Positions 36,672 to 46,392 of a stretch of 64,000 nucleotides of DNA are shown here, in pieces (the first letter of the stretch is position 1; each line of letters starts with the position of its first letter). Source of the stretch: Flavobacterium limicola (lineage in GTDB: Bacteria > Bacteroidota > Bacteroidia > Flavobacteriales > Flavobacteriaceae). Position numbers and translations under genes: made by a program. Under the pieces are notes generated by a model. It did not search any database. It was not told the DNA's origin and saw only the letters and a list, made by a program, of their open reading frames with translations. Where the stretch lies: contig NZ_RBXA01000003.1 of NCBI RefSeq assembly GCF_003634755.1, positions 434,001 through 498,000 on the forward strand, in the 5' to 3' direction.

Positions 36672-37796
36672 TTAGATCGGATTATAATTTAGAGTTTCTA
36701 TTCTTGATAGATCATCATTGAAAGTGACAAAACTTGCCGGAAATCCGGGTTTTATTTTGCCCAATTGATTTTCCATTTTTATAGCTGCTGCTACTCGGCA
36801 AGTAGCCATTTTAATGGCTTCATCAGCCGAAACATTCAAATGAGTGAACGCATTTTGAACCGCTTCTTTCATCGAAATGCTGGCGCCGGCTAGATTGCCT
36901 TCGTCATTTCTGTAAAAACCATTCTCCAGATGAGCATCAAAATTTTCCCACCTAAAACTGGAAACTTTTCGTCCTAAAAAGGCAGCATCACTAATTAAAA
37001 AGAATTTATCCTGCTTTAATTTATATGCCAATTTTGCTGCGGCATAATCACAATGCGCACCATCTAAAATAACAGGAGCATAAACGCTTTCATTTTCAAA
37101 TGTTGCTCCGACTAAACCCGGTTCCCGATGCCCAAATTGCGTCATCGCATTAAACAAATGGGTGACGAGTTTAATCCCTTTAGAAAAATAATATTGGGCT
37201 TCTTTGTAGGTCATCGTCGAATGTCCCGCAGAAATAACAATACCACTTTCTAAGAGCATATCCAACTGTTCATCGGTAAAACATTCCGGGGCAATTGTGA
37301 TTACCTTTATCACGTCTTTGCCATAACGGATAATTTCTCCCAGCTCGGAATTAGTAGGTTTACGAACCTGATTAATGCTATGTGCACCGCGTTTTAAAGA
37401 ATTTAAAAATGGCCCTTCCAGATGCATTCCCAATACTCCATTATTGTATTTTGCTTTATAATTGCGAATGGCTTCAATTCCTTGAAGAATGGTTTCCTTA
37501 GAAGATGATATCAGACAGGGAAGTGTATGTGTTGTACCATATTTTAAACTGGTTTCATATATGTCCTGAATGGTTTCTTCTGTTGGATTTTGGCTAAAAT
37601 AAAGTCGCTCTCCACCGTTTATTTGTATGTCAATAAAACCTGCTGAAATATGACTTCCCTTTAAATCAATCAACGGGATATCAGTAGGAATTTCTTTTTG
37701 GACAGAAATAATTATTCCATTTTCTATAATAACGACACAATTATATAATATTTCATCTCCTGTATGGATGATCCCGTTTGCAATAGCTTGTTTCAT
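36672..37796 (-). CDS. nagA: N-acetylglucosamine-6-phosphate deacetylase
   Basis: This amidohydrolase of 374 residues converts GlcNAc-6-P to GlcN-6-P and acetate. Signatures are GFIDIQINGG, LGMHLEGPFLN, VISAGHS, VTHLFNAMTQFGHREPG, the substrate histidine in LDGAHCDYAAAKLAY, and the catalytic Asp in FLISDAAFLG. The N-terminal metal site is of the Q-N-G type (IQINGG) seen in NagA proteins that use one metal. It lies 20 bp downstream of the 2-epimerase gene and 50 bp upstream of nagB, matching pathway order. Confidence 0.95.
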   Translation of the reverse strand: MKQAIANGIIHTGDEILYNCVVIIENGIIISVQKEIPTDIPLIDLKGSHISAGFIDIQINGGERLYFSQNPTEETIQDIYETSLKYGTTHTLPCLISSSKETILQGIEAIRNYKAKYNNGVLGMHLEGPFLNSLKRGAHSINQVRKPTNSELGEIIRYGKDVIKVITIAPECFTDEQLDMLLESGIVISAGHSTMTYKEAQYYFSKGIKLVTHLFNAMTQFGHREPGLVGATFENESVYAPVILDGAHCDYAAAKLAYKLKQDKFFLISDAAFLGRKVSSFRWENFDAHLENGFYRNDEGNLAGASISMKEAVQNAFTHLNVSADEAIKMATCRVAAAIKMENQLGKIKPGFPASFVTFNDDLSRIETLNYNPI

Positions 37797-37816
37797 TTCT
37801 TATAGTTTAAGTGTAT

Positions 37817-39031
37817 TTAATCTAGTGCGCTACCGACAACGTTCTTGTTCTCTTTTAGATACTCATTAAGTAATTGCAAACAATACCATTCCTGTCTTGG
37901 CAAATGAAACGGTCCTTTGAACATATTTCCTTTTGCGGTTTGAGCTATGGTTCCGTCTTTATGTAAATAACCAAACCATTCTCCGTTTGCTGCATCATGA
38001 AATTTACTGTACCCATAATCATGTACCATTTTGTGCCATGTTGCATATTTTTGATTGCCAGTCATAGTATAGGCGAGCAGTGTTGCAATAATTACTTCGT
38101 TTTGTGGCCACCAAAATTTCATATCCTGCCAGTATTCCTGTACAGGTTTGTCATATACATCTCGGAAATAGAGGATACCGCCATGTTCCTTATCCCATCC
38201 GCGTTCCCACATATAATCGAGCATTTTGCAGCCCAATGCAATTAAATGAGGATCATTGTTGCGGTATTTTGCTTCATGCAAAATAAACCAAGCACCTTCA
38301 ATAGCGTGACCAGGATTCAAGGTGCGACCGTCAATATGATCAATAATAGAACCATCTGGAGCTACTTGCTCCATCACGCATTTAATATCGTCTTTTACAA
38401 AATAGGTTTCAATTTCTGCAATCCATTTGCTAATCCATTCATCACAACGCGGATCTCCAATATTGTCACGTAACTGTTGCGCTGTATTTATTAGAATCAT
38501 AGGTGTGCCAATTCCTTTTGACGGTCGGGTTGCGGTGAATTTAGGTTCTAATAAATCAGGATTAGTAGAATATTCTATACATTTTCCGAACAAAAACCGC
38601 GCTTTTTCAGCTACTGTTTCATCTCCGCTAGCTTTGGCGTAAGCTGACATGGCAATAACCGCAAAGGTTTCCGAAAAGAAATAACGACGTTTGCGTATGG
38701 GTTTCCCATCGCGTGTAACGTGAAAAAACATCTGCCCATCAGTATCAAAGCAATGGTTGTTTAAAAAATCGATACCAGTTTTAGAACCTTCCAGCCACTC
38801 TTGTTTTGGCTCGACTGTATTGTAAAGTGTAGCCAATAACCAGGCGGCACGCCCTTGTATCCAAACAGCTTTGTCATCATCAATCAAACTTCCGTCTTGA
38901 TCACGCATTAATAAATAACCTCCAAAATCGGTATCAATGGAGCGTGGAAACCAAAAGGGAACCGTGTCATTTAACAATTGATTCTGATAAAAGTTTCTGA
39001 GGTTTTGAAGATCTATTTTTGAATAACTCAT
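37817..39031 (-). CDS. N-acylglucosamine 2-epimerase (ManNAc/GlcNAc epimerase)
   Basis: This 404-residue (alpha/alpha)6-barrel enzyme of the AGE/RnBP family interconverts ManNAc and GlcNAc. Family segments are FGGYLLMRDQDGSL, VWIQGRAAWLLATLYN, YFFSETFAVIAMSAYAKASG, LNPGHAIEGAWFILHEAKY (catalytic His), MKFWWPQNEVIIATLLAY and EWFGYLHKDG. In Bacteroides an AGE-type epimerase replaces NanE, converting ManNAc to GlcNAc ahead of phosphorylation, which fits here because no NanK or NanE gene is present. It sits between the esterase gene (103-bp spacer with a small CTGTAT-ATC-ATACAG palindrome) and nagA. Confidence 0.93.
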   Translation of the reverse strand: MSYSKIDLQNLRNFYQNQLLNDTVPFWFPRSIDTDFGGYLLMRDQDGSLIDDDKAVWIQGRAAWLLATLYNTVEPKQEWLEGSKTGIDFLNNHCFDTDGQMFFHVTRDGKPIRKRRYFFSETFAVIAMSAYAKASGDETVAEKARFLFGKCIEYSTNPDLLEPKFTATRPSKGIGTPMILINTAQQLRDNIGDPRCDEWISKWIAEIETYFVKDDIKCVMEQVAPDGSIIDHIDGRTLNPGHAIEGAWFILHEAKYRNNDPHLIALGCKMLDYMWERGWDKEHGGILYFRDVYDKPVQEYWQDMKFWWPQNEVIIATLLAYTMTGNQKYATWHKMVHDYGYSKFHDAANGEWFGYLHKDGTIAQTAKGNMFKGPFHLPRQEWYCLQLLNEYLKENKNVVGSALD

Positions 39032-39134
39032 TTTCTTTACTATATGTTATGTAACTACTATATTTTATTTTGTACTAAGGTTAAGCTGTATATCATACAG
39101 TTAAACACATTTGACTGTATCCATGGAATCTCTT

Positions 39135-41240
39135 TTAGTTTTTGGTAATTGCATGGATTTCAAGTTTAAAAGTGGAACAGGGTAAACCAGCTTCATTTAC
39201 TAAATTGGCTGTAGTAAAAGGTTTCCATGCATATAAAACAGTCTTTATTTTTTCTCCTTTTGGGATAGTAATAATGACTTGATTTTTTACAATTTCGGCT
39301 TTACTTTGAAAGCGATTTCCTTTGTCATTTACCAATTCAAAACCAATTAACTCTTTTTTGTCTGCCGTAGTTAATTGTTTTGCCAATGCAAACGAAACTA
39401 GAATGTTGTCGTCTTTTTGAATGGCTTTCACAGCGGAAGGACCATTTGCAATAACATCTTTTCCGTAGGTGTAGCACAAGGCTAAAAGTGCCAAACGATC
39501 AGCCACTTCTTTTTTATTAATGGGATGCACATTTAGAGCATCTCCATAATCCATGCTAATTGCCATACCGCTGTTAGGAATCTTATTTTGCAATCTGTTT
39601 TGCATAGCTCTGAAGGCCGGCCAAGTTGGTCGCTCAATACTTGATAATTGCACATAATAGAAGGGTAGGTTAGCGTCCCAAGCTTTGCGCCAACTTTCGA
39701 CTAATTTTGGCATGAGATGCTCATATAATTCAACGTTGTGTGCATTGCTTTCGCCTTGGTACCAAATCACACCTTTTATTGGAAATTTTGTAAAAGCTTC
39801 CACTCCAGCTTCAAAATTATAGGAAGGATCATACGGATGACGTTGTTTAGCATTTGTCGCATTTTTCAGATTCACATTGGCACGTTCTCTAACCCAAGGC
39901 ATGATGAAATCTGATTTACGCCAGTTGGTCAATACATCAACCACTTTGTCGTCATGTTCCAAGGTATTTCGGTCTATCCAAGATTCTATTGGTGATCCGC
40001 CAACGGCAACTTGAATTAATCCCACAGGTACATTTTCTTCGTGGGCGATGTTTTTACCAAAGTAATAGGCAATGGCCGAGAAATCTTTGGCACTTATCGA
40101 ATCGCATACGGACCAACTTCCGGGAAAGAATTGCAGCTGATTAGTTTTAACTAATGTTATAGAATCCCAAGCCGTTTCATCAGTATCACGAATCGCTTTT
40201 GCATTGAATAATCGAATAGTGGAATTTGCGATTGCCTTTTTTACTTCTGCTGCACCATTTTCTGAGTTTTCAAGAGAGAATGCCATATTCGACTGTCCGG
40301 AACAGAACCAAACATCTCCAACCAGAATATTTTTTAAAACAATTTTCGTTCCTTTAGATTGAATAGTCATTTCATATGGTCCGCCTTGTTTTATAGCGGG
40401 AAAAGTAATTTTCCATTTTCCATATTTGTCGACAATGACGCTCTTTTTTTGTTGTTTAAAAGTCACTTCTATGATATCGCCTCCATTGGCCGTTCCATAA
40501 ACTGAAATGGGTTGATTGCGCTGTAAAACCATATTGTCAGTGAAAACTGTAGCTAATTGTAATCCGCCAAAGTCTTGAGTGATGTTTTCATAAACGGTTT
40601 TGGCAAGAATAGTTGCTCCTTCTTTTGTTGGATGCAAAGCATCGGGAAAAAGATCGGGACGATGGTATAATTTTTCATGTAAGTCAATTAGACCCACTTG
40701 ATTTGCTTTTGCAATGTTGGGTATATGAGATTGAATTTGCCAAAACCAATCTCTGGTTCCCGATTTAAAACGGGGATGTTCATTAAATATGGGAGTTAAT
40801 CGACAGATGTAAATTTTGACTGCCGGATTTTGTTTTTTTAAAGTGTCTATCAACCAAGCGTAATCAGCATCAAATTCTGCATTGTAATTGGGCCAATTTC
40901 TAGGATCGGTATCATTTAAACCCAAATGAATAATGGCTATATCAGGGCTGTATGCAATGGCATCGACAAATTCTTTAGTTTTAAAGTAGGGTGTACTTCC
41001 TTTTTTCAAAAGTGTTGCTCCGCTATGCCCGAAATTTTTTACCTCATATTGTCCGCCCATCAAGATTTGAAGTTGCGAAGGATAGGATTCATTTGTAGCA
41101 TCAGACAGAAGATAACCCGCTGTAACGGAATCTCCAATGCAAGCTACTTTGAGTTTTGTTTTCTGTGCAAATGACTCAAAATGAATGATTATTGAAATCA
41201 AAAAGACCACTAAGAATAGATTCCTTTTCATTGTATTCAT
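39135..41240 (-). CDS. Two-domain sialate O-acetylesterase: SGNH/GDSL plus SASA
   Basis: This exported protein of 701 residues has a signal peptide (MKRNLFLVVFLISIIIHFES, cleaved near FAQ). An N-terminal SGNH hydrolase domain carries the GDS block VACIGDSVTAGY, the GxND-like HLGLNDTDPRN and the DALHPTKEG catalytic Asp-His. A C-terminal sialic-acid-specific 9-O-acetylesterase domain has VWFCSGQSNMAFSLEN and GVIWYQGESNAH. It should remove O-acetyl groups so that acetylated sialic acids can be imported and cleaved. An alternative start three codons downstream is possible. It lies 138 bp after the transporter gene, with an intercistronic hairpin in that gap. Confidence 0.93.
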   Translation of the reverse strand: MNTMKRNLFLVVFLISIIIHFESFAQKTKLKVACIGDSVTAGYLLSDATNESYPSQLQILMGGQYEVKNFGHSGATLLKKGSTPYFKTKEFVDAIAYSPDIAIIHLGLNDTDPRNWPNYNAEFDADYAWLIDTLKKQNPAVKIYICRLTPIFNEHPRFKSGTRDWFWQIQSHIPNIAKANQVGLIDLHEKLYHRPDLFPDALHPTKEGATILAKTVYENITQDFGGLQLATVFTDNMVLQRNQPISVYGTANGGDIIEVTFKQQKKSVIVDKYGKWKITFPAIKQGGPYEMTIQSKGTKIVLKNILVGDVWFCSGQSNMAFSLENSENGAAEVKKAIANSTIRLFNAKAIRDTDETAWDSITLVKTNQLQFFPGSWSVCDSISAKDFSAIAYYFGKNIAHEENVPVGLIQVAVGGSPIESWIDRNTLEHDDKVVDVLTNWRKSDFIMPWVRERANVNLKNATNAKQRHPYDPSYNFEAGVEAFTKFPIKGVIWYQGESNAHNVELYEHLMPKLVESWRKAWDANLPFYYVQLSSIERPTWPAFRAMQNRLQNKIPNSGMAISMDYGDALNVHPINKKEVADRLALLALCYTYGKDVIANGPSAVKAIQKDDNILVSFALAKQLTTADKKELIGFELVNDKGNRFQSKAEIVKNQVIITIPKGEKIKTVLYAWKPFTTANLVNEAGLPCSTFKLEIHAITKN

Positions 41241-41287
41241 GTTTTTATTTTTTCAGAAATTATTAAAAATGAGCATAAATTATCCGC

Positions 41288-41312
41288 AAGGCGGAACACA
41301 AGGCTCCGCCTT
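41288..41312 (-). promoter_or_regulatory. Intercistronic hairpin between transporter and esterase genes
   Basis: An 8-bp GC-rich stem AAGGCGGA/TCCGCCTT with a 9-nt loop and no T-run on the leftward strand. It may stabilise or process the polycistronic mRNA. Confidence 0.5.
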
Positions 41313-41378
41313 AACAGATAAAAACCAAAAACCAACTTAAAACAATTTTTTGAACTTAGTAAACGATACTAATGTATT

Positions 41379-42623
41379 TTAGGCATCGACAAAATCATTC
41401 ACTTTTGGACGCAGAAAACTGACTTGAACTACTAAAGCAATTACAACAACTCCCGCCATCAAAGCAAAACCGTAGCCTAAAGTCCCGCTATCGGATGATT
41501 TGCCTAATAATGAAGTTACTAATGCACCACAACCAACTCCAGTCATATTTAGGACACCATAGGCCGTTCCCCGGTATTTTGAAGAAACAAATTGACATAT
41601 AATAGGCATATTATTGGCATCAAACATTCCGTAACCGATACCAAAACAAAGTACAGCAGCGACGACATTGAATAAGGAATCTCCAAAACCAATTAACAAT
41701 AATGCAGGAATTGTTAAACTCAAACCAATCGCACTGGTATAAACCCTGCCTTTTATATTTTTTTGTACCCATTTGTCGGATAAAATACCTCCGAAAATCA
41801 CTCCTAATAAGGATGAAAAGGATATTGCTATAGTTGCTAAAGGACCCGCCTGTTCCATTGGGATTGCTAAGTTTTCTGAAAATAGGGTAGGCAACCAGTT
41901 TTTTGTAGCCCAGCCTGGTAAACTTATTATGGCAAAATAGAATAAGATAACCCAGAAAGAAATGTTCGTGAAGAGCAGTGCTAAACCTTTAAACAGTGAA
42001 CTTTTTTCATTTGTTGTTATCAACTCTAAAGCAATAGGTTTTACTTCAGTAGCTTTTTTCTCTTTTAATAAGAAAACCAAAACTACAGCGTACACAACAC
42101 CAACGATTCCAAAATAATGAAAAGTGGTATGCCAAGAATAGGTAGCAGCAATGGTAGCTCCAAAACCTCCTAATGCAGAACCCACATAAAGTCCAGTCAT
42201 GTGAATACCAATAGCAAAAGACCTTGTTTTTTGCTGATGATAATCGGCTATTAGCGATAAACCAGCTGGAATATAAAGGGCTTCGCTCACTCCCATAAGT
42301 GCTCTTAACCAATACACCTGATTGTAAGTTGTTGCATATCCCATAGCATACGTAACTGCTGACCACACAAATAAACTGCCTACAATAAGCCATTTTCTGT
42401 TTAATTTGTCAGCAATAATTCCGGATATTGGACTCATCAAAGCATATATCCAAAGAAATATAGCCATCAAGCGTCCAAAATTCTCACCGGATACTAATTC
42501 AGGGATGTCGGCTTCCATTGACGGACGCATCGTGGCCAACATTTGTCTGTCCATATAGTTTAACAATGCTACTAGCCAGAGTAAACCAACTACAATCCAA
42601 GGATAATGCTTTGTATTTTTCAT
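41379..42623 (-). CDS. nanT: MFS transporter, probable sialic acid (Neu5Ac) permease
   Basis: This 414-residue, 12-helix transporter of the anion:cation symporter branch has LLWLVALLNYMDRQMLATMRP in helix 1, ISGIIADKLNRKWLIVGSLF (motif A) and GVSEALYIPAGLSLIADYH in helix 4, all typical of organic-acid symporters such as ExuT and Bacteroidota NanT. Its place between the NanM-like mutarotase and the esterase gene makes free sialic acid the most likely substrate. It is inner-membrane, driven by proton or sodium gradient. Confidence 0.85.
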   Translation of the reverse strand: MKNTKHYPWIVVGLLWLVALLNYMDRQMLATMRPSMEADIPELVSGENFGRLMAIFLWIYALMSPISGIIADKLNRKWLIVGSLFVWSAVTYAMGYATTYNQVYWLRALMGVSEALYIPAGLSLIADYHQQKTRSFAIGIHMTGLYVGSALGGFGATIAATYSWHTTFHYFGIVGVVYAVVLVFLLKEKKATEVKPIALELITTNEKSSLFKGLALLFTNISFWVILFYFAIISLPGWATKNWLPTLFSENLAIPMEQAGPLATIAISFSSLLGVIFGGILSDKWVQKNIKGRVYTSAIGLSLTIPALLLIGFGDSLFNVVAAVLCFGIGYGMFDANNMPIICQFVSSKYRGTAYGVLNMTGVGCGALVTSLLGKSSDSGTLGYGFALMAGVVVIALVVQVSFLRPKVNDFVDA

Positions 42624-42692
42624 ATTTTATTTTTTTTAGTTTTAATCTTCTTTTTTAACATCAAAAAAAATTAAAACCAATTGTTTGTGTCG

Positions 42693-43865
42693 TTATTTTA
42701 TTGTTCCTAACATAACATCAGGAGTACGAATGCCTGGTTTTACTTCCCCATTTGATAAAACAATCTCGTCATTCCAGAGTGTGGCTGTTGTAGTTACATG
42801 AGCAAGAAAGGGCAGTTCACCAATGGTAGACCATGAATCTGTACGGGTGTTGTAGACCAAAATTCCCTTATAAAAACCATCATGATTTGTATTCAACTTA
42901 TTCTTCTCTACGGATAGTTTTGCTTTTTCTTCGGGAGAATCATTTTTTGCAATTTGGGACAAATAGGTTTCGATTTTATGAAAAGTTTCACCAGTATCAC
43001 CACCAACAATTACGATAGAATGATTGCCTACAGCAACACCTGCACCTGCAGAAAAGTTGGTTGTATTTTTTCCATCAGATATGTTTGCACGACTTTCCCA
43101 TATTTGTTTTTTAATGTTAAAAACAAAAGTGGTATTGTGTAAATCACTGATGCCCTTAGGTGTTTTGGTTCTGCCGCCAATCACATAAATATTGATTCCG
43201 TTTTTGTCTTTTTGAACTACCGGAACTGAATTTGCCAGAGCGATAGGTAATTTTGGTAGTGTTTTCCATTCCGGATTGTTGCTGTTTAGATCAAGGCTTA
43301 AAAAATCATTAGAAGATTTAGTCGCCTCATCACCACCAATGGCGTACACAACATTGCCAATATGTGTTAAGCCAATATTTGTAATAGCTATCGGAAAATT
43401 AGGTAGCGATTTTATTTCAACCTCATTTTTAGATGCATTCCACTTTAAGATAAACGTTTTATTGGAAAGTCCATTTTCATTTTCACCACCTACATATACC
43501 ACTCCTAAATCGGTTGAAGTAGAACCACAATAGGCGATAGGTTCAGGTAATGTACTTTTTACCTCTTTGTTCCAACTATATATATTGTTGCATTTCTGCA
43601 ATACATGAATTTCTTTTGAATAGTGTTTTTTCCCCCCTTCCCAAGGCATTTTATCTTGGAAATTAGCACCTCCTGAAACAATCAAAACATCGTTAGTAAT
43701 ACCATTAATTGCACCTGCAAAGCCCAATGATATACTTCCATCAGTATTTTGTAGTTGTGCTGCTTTTTTCCATTCAATATGGTTTACAGCTTTTTTTTGA
43801 GAAAGGGCATCTGTTGTCGACATAATAAGTAAGCAAAGGATTAGAGAAGAAAAATAGTTATTCAT
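42693..43865 (-). CDS. nanM: NanM-like N-acetylneuraminate mutarotase (cyclically permuted Kelch type)
   Basis: This exported Kelch-type six-bladed propeller of 390 residues has a signal peptide ending near ALSQ. Kelch blades show the GG pairs: VLIVSGGANFQDK, VVYVGGENENGL, VVYAIGGDEATKSSND, IYVIGGRTKTPKG and IVIVGGDTGETFHKIET. In E. coli NanM converts alpha- to beta-Neu5Ac in the periplasm to speed utilisation. This copy is of the cyclically permuted form common in Bacteroidota. It lies 30 bp downstream of nanA and 69 bp upstream of the transporter gene. Confidence 0.9.
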   Translation of the reverse strand: MNNYFSSLILCLLIMSTTDALSQKKAVNHIEWKKAAQLQNTDGSISLGFAGAINGITNDVLIVSGGANFQDKMPWEGGKKHYSKEIHVLQKCNNIYSWNKEVKSTLPEPIAYCGSTSTDLGVVYVGGENENGLSNKTFILKWNASKNEVEIKSLPNFPIAITNIGLTHIGNVVYAIGGDEATKSSNDFLSLDLNSNNPEWKTLPKLPIALANSVPVVQKDKNGINIYVIGGRTKTPKGISDLHNTTFVFNIKKQIWESRANISDGKNTTNFSAGAGVAVGNHSIVIVGGDTGETFHKIETYLSQIAKNDSPEEKAKLSVEKNKLNTNHDGFYKGILVYNTRTDSWSTIGELPFLAHVTTTATLWNDEIVLSNGEVKPGIRTPDVMLGTIK

Positions 43866-43895
43866 AGTATTTATTTTAAAATAAAACGAACGAAG

Positions 43896-44816
43896 TTATT
43901 TTGATTTAAAATCTTCAAAATTGAGGCTTTCGACATCTTTTTTGAATAATTCAAATTGGTCAGCGCTCATGTTTTTAACAGGCAATCTAAATGCACCTAA
44001 ATCCAATCCTACCACTTTCATATAGGCTTTACCTACTGAAATTCCGCCATATTTACCCAATAAGCGAATCATGTTGATTGATTTTTGCTGCAAAGCACGC
44101 GCTGTAACCAAATCATTTGCATTAAAAGCCGCAATTAAATCATAGTATAACGGAGCTGCATAATTGAAAGTACTTCCTACAGCACCTTTCGCTCCTAGTA
44201 CTAATGCAGATAACATGTTCTCATCGCGTCCCCAAAGCATATCAAATTTCCCATTTTCATAACTCATACAACTTTGGAAATCCATGAAATCTTCGTGCGT
44301 ATATTTTATACCGGCAAAATTTGGGAGTTTCCCGTCCAAGGCCTGCACTAAATCAAACATTGGTAAGTTTACGCCTGTCAATACTGGAATGTGGTAATAG
44401 TAAAAAGGCATATTAGGAACACTTTTACCCACTTCGATGCAGGCTTGCGCCAACATATCTACATTAGCAGGTTTGAAATAAAATGGAGCCGTTAGTGAAA
44501 CAGCATACAAACCTATTTCATACGCATGTTTAGCCAAGTCAATGCAATCGGTTAGGCAAGTTCCACCTAAGAATACCATTACTTTAAAATCAGCATCATG
44601 ATTGGAACAATCTGCCCAAGCTTGAGCAACTGCTTTTTTCTCTTCTAATGTTATTGAAACACCTTCTCCGGTAGATCCGTTAATAAAAGCACCAGTTATT
44701 CCGTTTCGTTTTAGAAAAGTATAGTAAGCTGGAATTAGACTAACATCTAATTTTCCGTTGGAGTCAAAGGGTGTAAAAGGAGCTGAGATAAGCCCTTGTA
44801 AATGTTCAATTTTCAT
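43896..44816 (-). CDS. nanA: N-acetylneuraminate lyase
   Basis: This class I aldolase of 306 residues cleaves Neu5Ac to ManNAc and pyruvate. The carboxylate-binding GSTGEG is at residues 47-52, the catalytic tyrosine is in YYYHIP (139-144), and the Schiff-base lysine is K171 in GIKYTHED. The GIKYTHED block, rather than the GIKD/GIKE block of dihydrodipicolinate synthase, supports sialic acid as substrate. It is cytosolic. It lies 106 bp downstream of susD, separated by a perfect 8-bp hairpin. Confidence 0.96.
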   Translation of the reverse strand: MKIEHLQGLISAPFTPFDSNGKLDVSLIPAYYTFLKRNGITGAFINGSTGEGVSITLEEKKAVAQAWADCSNHDADFKVMVFLGGTCLTDCIDLAKHAYEIGLYAVSLTAPFYFKPANVDMLAQACIEVGKSVPNMPFYYYHIPVLTGVNLPMFDLVQALDGKLPNFAGIKYTHEDFMDFQSCMSYENGKFDMLWGRDENMLSALVLGAKGAVGSTFNYAAPLYYDLIAAFNANDLVTARALQQKSINMIRLLGKYGGISVGKAYMKVVGLDLGAFRLPVKNMSADQFELFKKDVESLNFEDFKSK

Positions 44817-44860
44817 GGGGTATTTTTTTAAATTGTCTTTTGTTTATGTTGTTTAAATAG

Positions 44861-44884
44861 GCCGGGAACTTAAATATTCCCGGC
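44861..44884 (-). promoter_or_regulatory. Intercistronic hairpin between susD and nanA
   Basis: A perfect GCCGGGAA/TTCCCGGC stem with an 8-nt loop and no strong T-run leftward. A position directly after the susCD pair suggests partial termination or RNA processing that lowers expression of the catabolic genes relative to susCD. Confidence 0.6.
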
Positions 44885-44922
44885 TTATTATTTAAACTAT
44901 ATTTCTTGAATCCAGTTTTTTA

Positions 44923-46374
44923 TTATGGATTCTGAGTGATTTTAGGATTAAAGTTAATGGTATTTTGAGATATTGGAAACAATATCTTTTTACCTGCCAT
45001 CGATGGAACAATATCTGTTTTATTGAAACGAACTAAATCCCACCACGCTTTACCTTCAAAAGCTAATTCTTTTAAACGCTCATTTAAAATAGCATCATTA
45101 TTAGCCGCCTGAGAACCATTTGTAAATGAAGAAGAAGCATCGGCTCTTTGCATCACCTGATTCATTTCATTAGTTGGATCCTGACCTAAAGCATTTTTAA
45201 TTTCTGCTTTCATTAATAATATATCTGCCCAACGGTAAATAATAATATCGCTAACAAATCTTCTGGTAGCACCGTCTACTGTTCCGTTATATTTCACCAA
45301 CCCTGTTACAACTGGAGTAGTTCCATTGTATAAAGTTAAATAAGTAGCTGTTTTTCTTGTATCAGTATTGCTAAAGTTGAAACGGGTAATATCTGGTTGT
45401 ACTCTTGAAATACCTGCGTTACCAGTACCAACTCCCAGAGTTCCAAAAGTTGCTGTAGCTGTTGCCGCTGTTAATGGTGCAAAGTCACTTGGTCCCACAA
45501 ACATGAAAGAATTCCAATTGTCTGATAACGATGAAGGAACATCTGCTAATGAATAACGAACTGCAAAAAGGACTTCAGCATTACCTTTATTCGCGTAACC
45601 AAAAACGTCTTTGAAATTGGCTAATAGTACTGGTGCAGTAGGAATGGCATCAATTGCTGCCAAAGCTGTATTTAAATCGGTATTCCCCCCACCTAATTGT
45701 TTCGCAGTCCATAAATTCACATCTGCTTTTAAAGCATAAGTTGATGCTAAAGATAATTGTGCTTTATTATTTGTTGCATCAGGATAGTTAGCAATTGCCA
45801 ATTCAATATCAGACTTAATGAATGCAAAAGTTTCTTCAATCGTATTACGCGGAACAATATATTCGCTTTGATTGGTGTTTTCCGTTGGTGCAGTTACAAT
45901 TGGTACCCCACCCCAAGAACGGGCCATAATGAAATAAGCTAAAGCACGCATTGAATACGCTTGCGCGATATATCTCTTCTGCTCATTCACAGTTGTTGGA
46001 CTAAATGGGATAGTAGGTACATATTTCAAAACTAAATTCGCTTGATGAATTACGGTGTACAAACCAGCCCAATCCACATCAATGTTTTGTGCTGTTAAGT
46101 TGTTATTGTAATAATTTGCCAAATTCAGAGGTGATTGAACACCGCTTGTTATTTCAGCACTTCTAGCACCACCCAATAAATAATAATTTTGTTGGGTCTG
46201 GGTTCTAAAATTGAAGTACATACCGTTTACACCTGCTTTCGCATCATCTTCTGTTTTCCAAAAACTGGCAGAAGTAATTACGCTTTCAGATTGTAAGTTT
46301 AAATCATCTTCACAAGAGCTGAATAGTGAAAGTCCTGTAAAAAGTATAGTGAATAAAAGAATTTTCTTTTTCAT
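44923..46374 (-). CDS. SusD/RagB-family glycan-binding lipoprotein
   Basis: This outer-membrane surface lipoprotein of 483 residues captures ligand and covers the SusC pore. Its signal ends at FSSC (Cys 20), followed by EDDLNLQSESVITSASFW. Family features are the TPR-like helical core (AQAYSMRALAYFIMARSWGG, with VPIVTAPTENT), IIYRWADILLMKAEIKNALG and the C-terminal LNERLKELAFEGKAWWDLVRF. It follows susC by 18 bp. The locus content predicts free sialic acid or a sialylated glycan as ligand. Confidence 0.94.
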   Translation of the reverse strand: MKKKILLFTILFTGLSLFSSCEDDLNLQSESVITSASFWKTEDDAKAGVNGMYFNFRTQTQQNYYLLGGARSAEITSGVQSPLNLANYYNNNLTAQNIDVDWAGLYTVIHQANLVLKYVPTIPFSPTTVNEQKRYIAQAYSMRALAYFIMARSWGGVPIVTAPTENTNQSEYIVPRNTIEETFAFIKSDIELAIANYPDATNNKAQLSLASTYALKADVNLWTAKQLGGGNTDLNTALAAIDAIPTAPVLLANFKDVFGYANKGNAEVLFAVRYSLADVPSSLSDNWNSFMFVGPSDFAPLTAATATATFGTLGVGTGNAGISRVQPDITRFNFSNTDTRKTATYLTLYNGTTPVVTGLVKYNGTVDGATRRFVSDIIIYRWADILLMKAEIKNALGQDPTNEMNQVMQRADASSSFTNGSQAANNDAILNERLKELAFEGKAWWDLVRFNKTDIVPSMAGKKILFPISQNTINFNPKITQNP

Positions 46375-46392
46375 GATATTTATTATTAAAAA

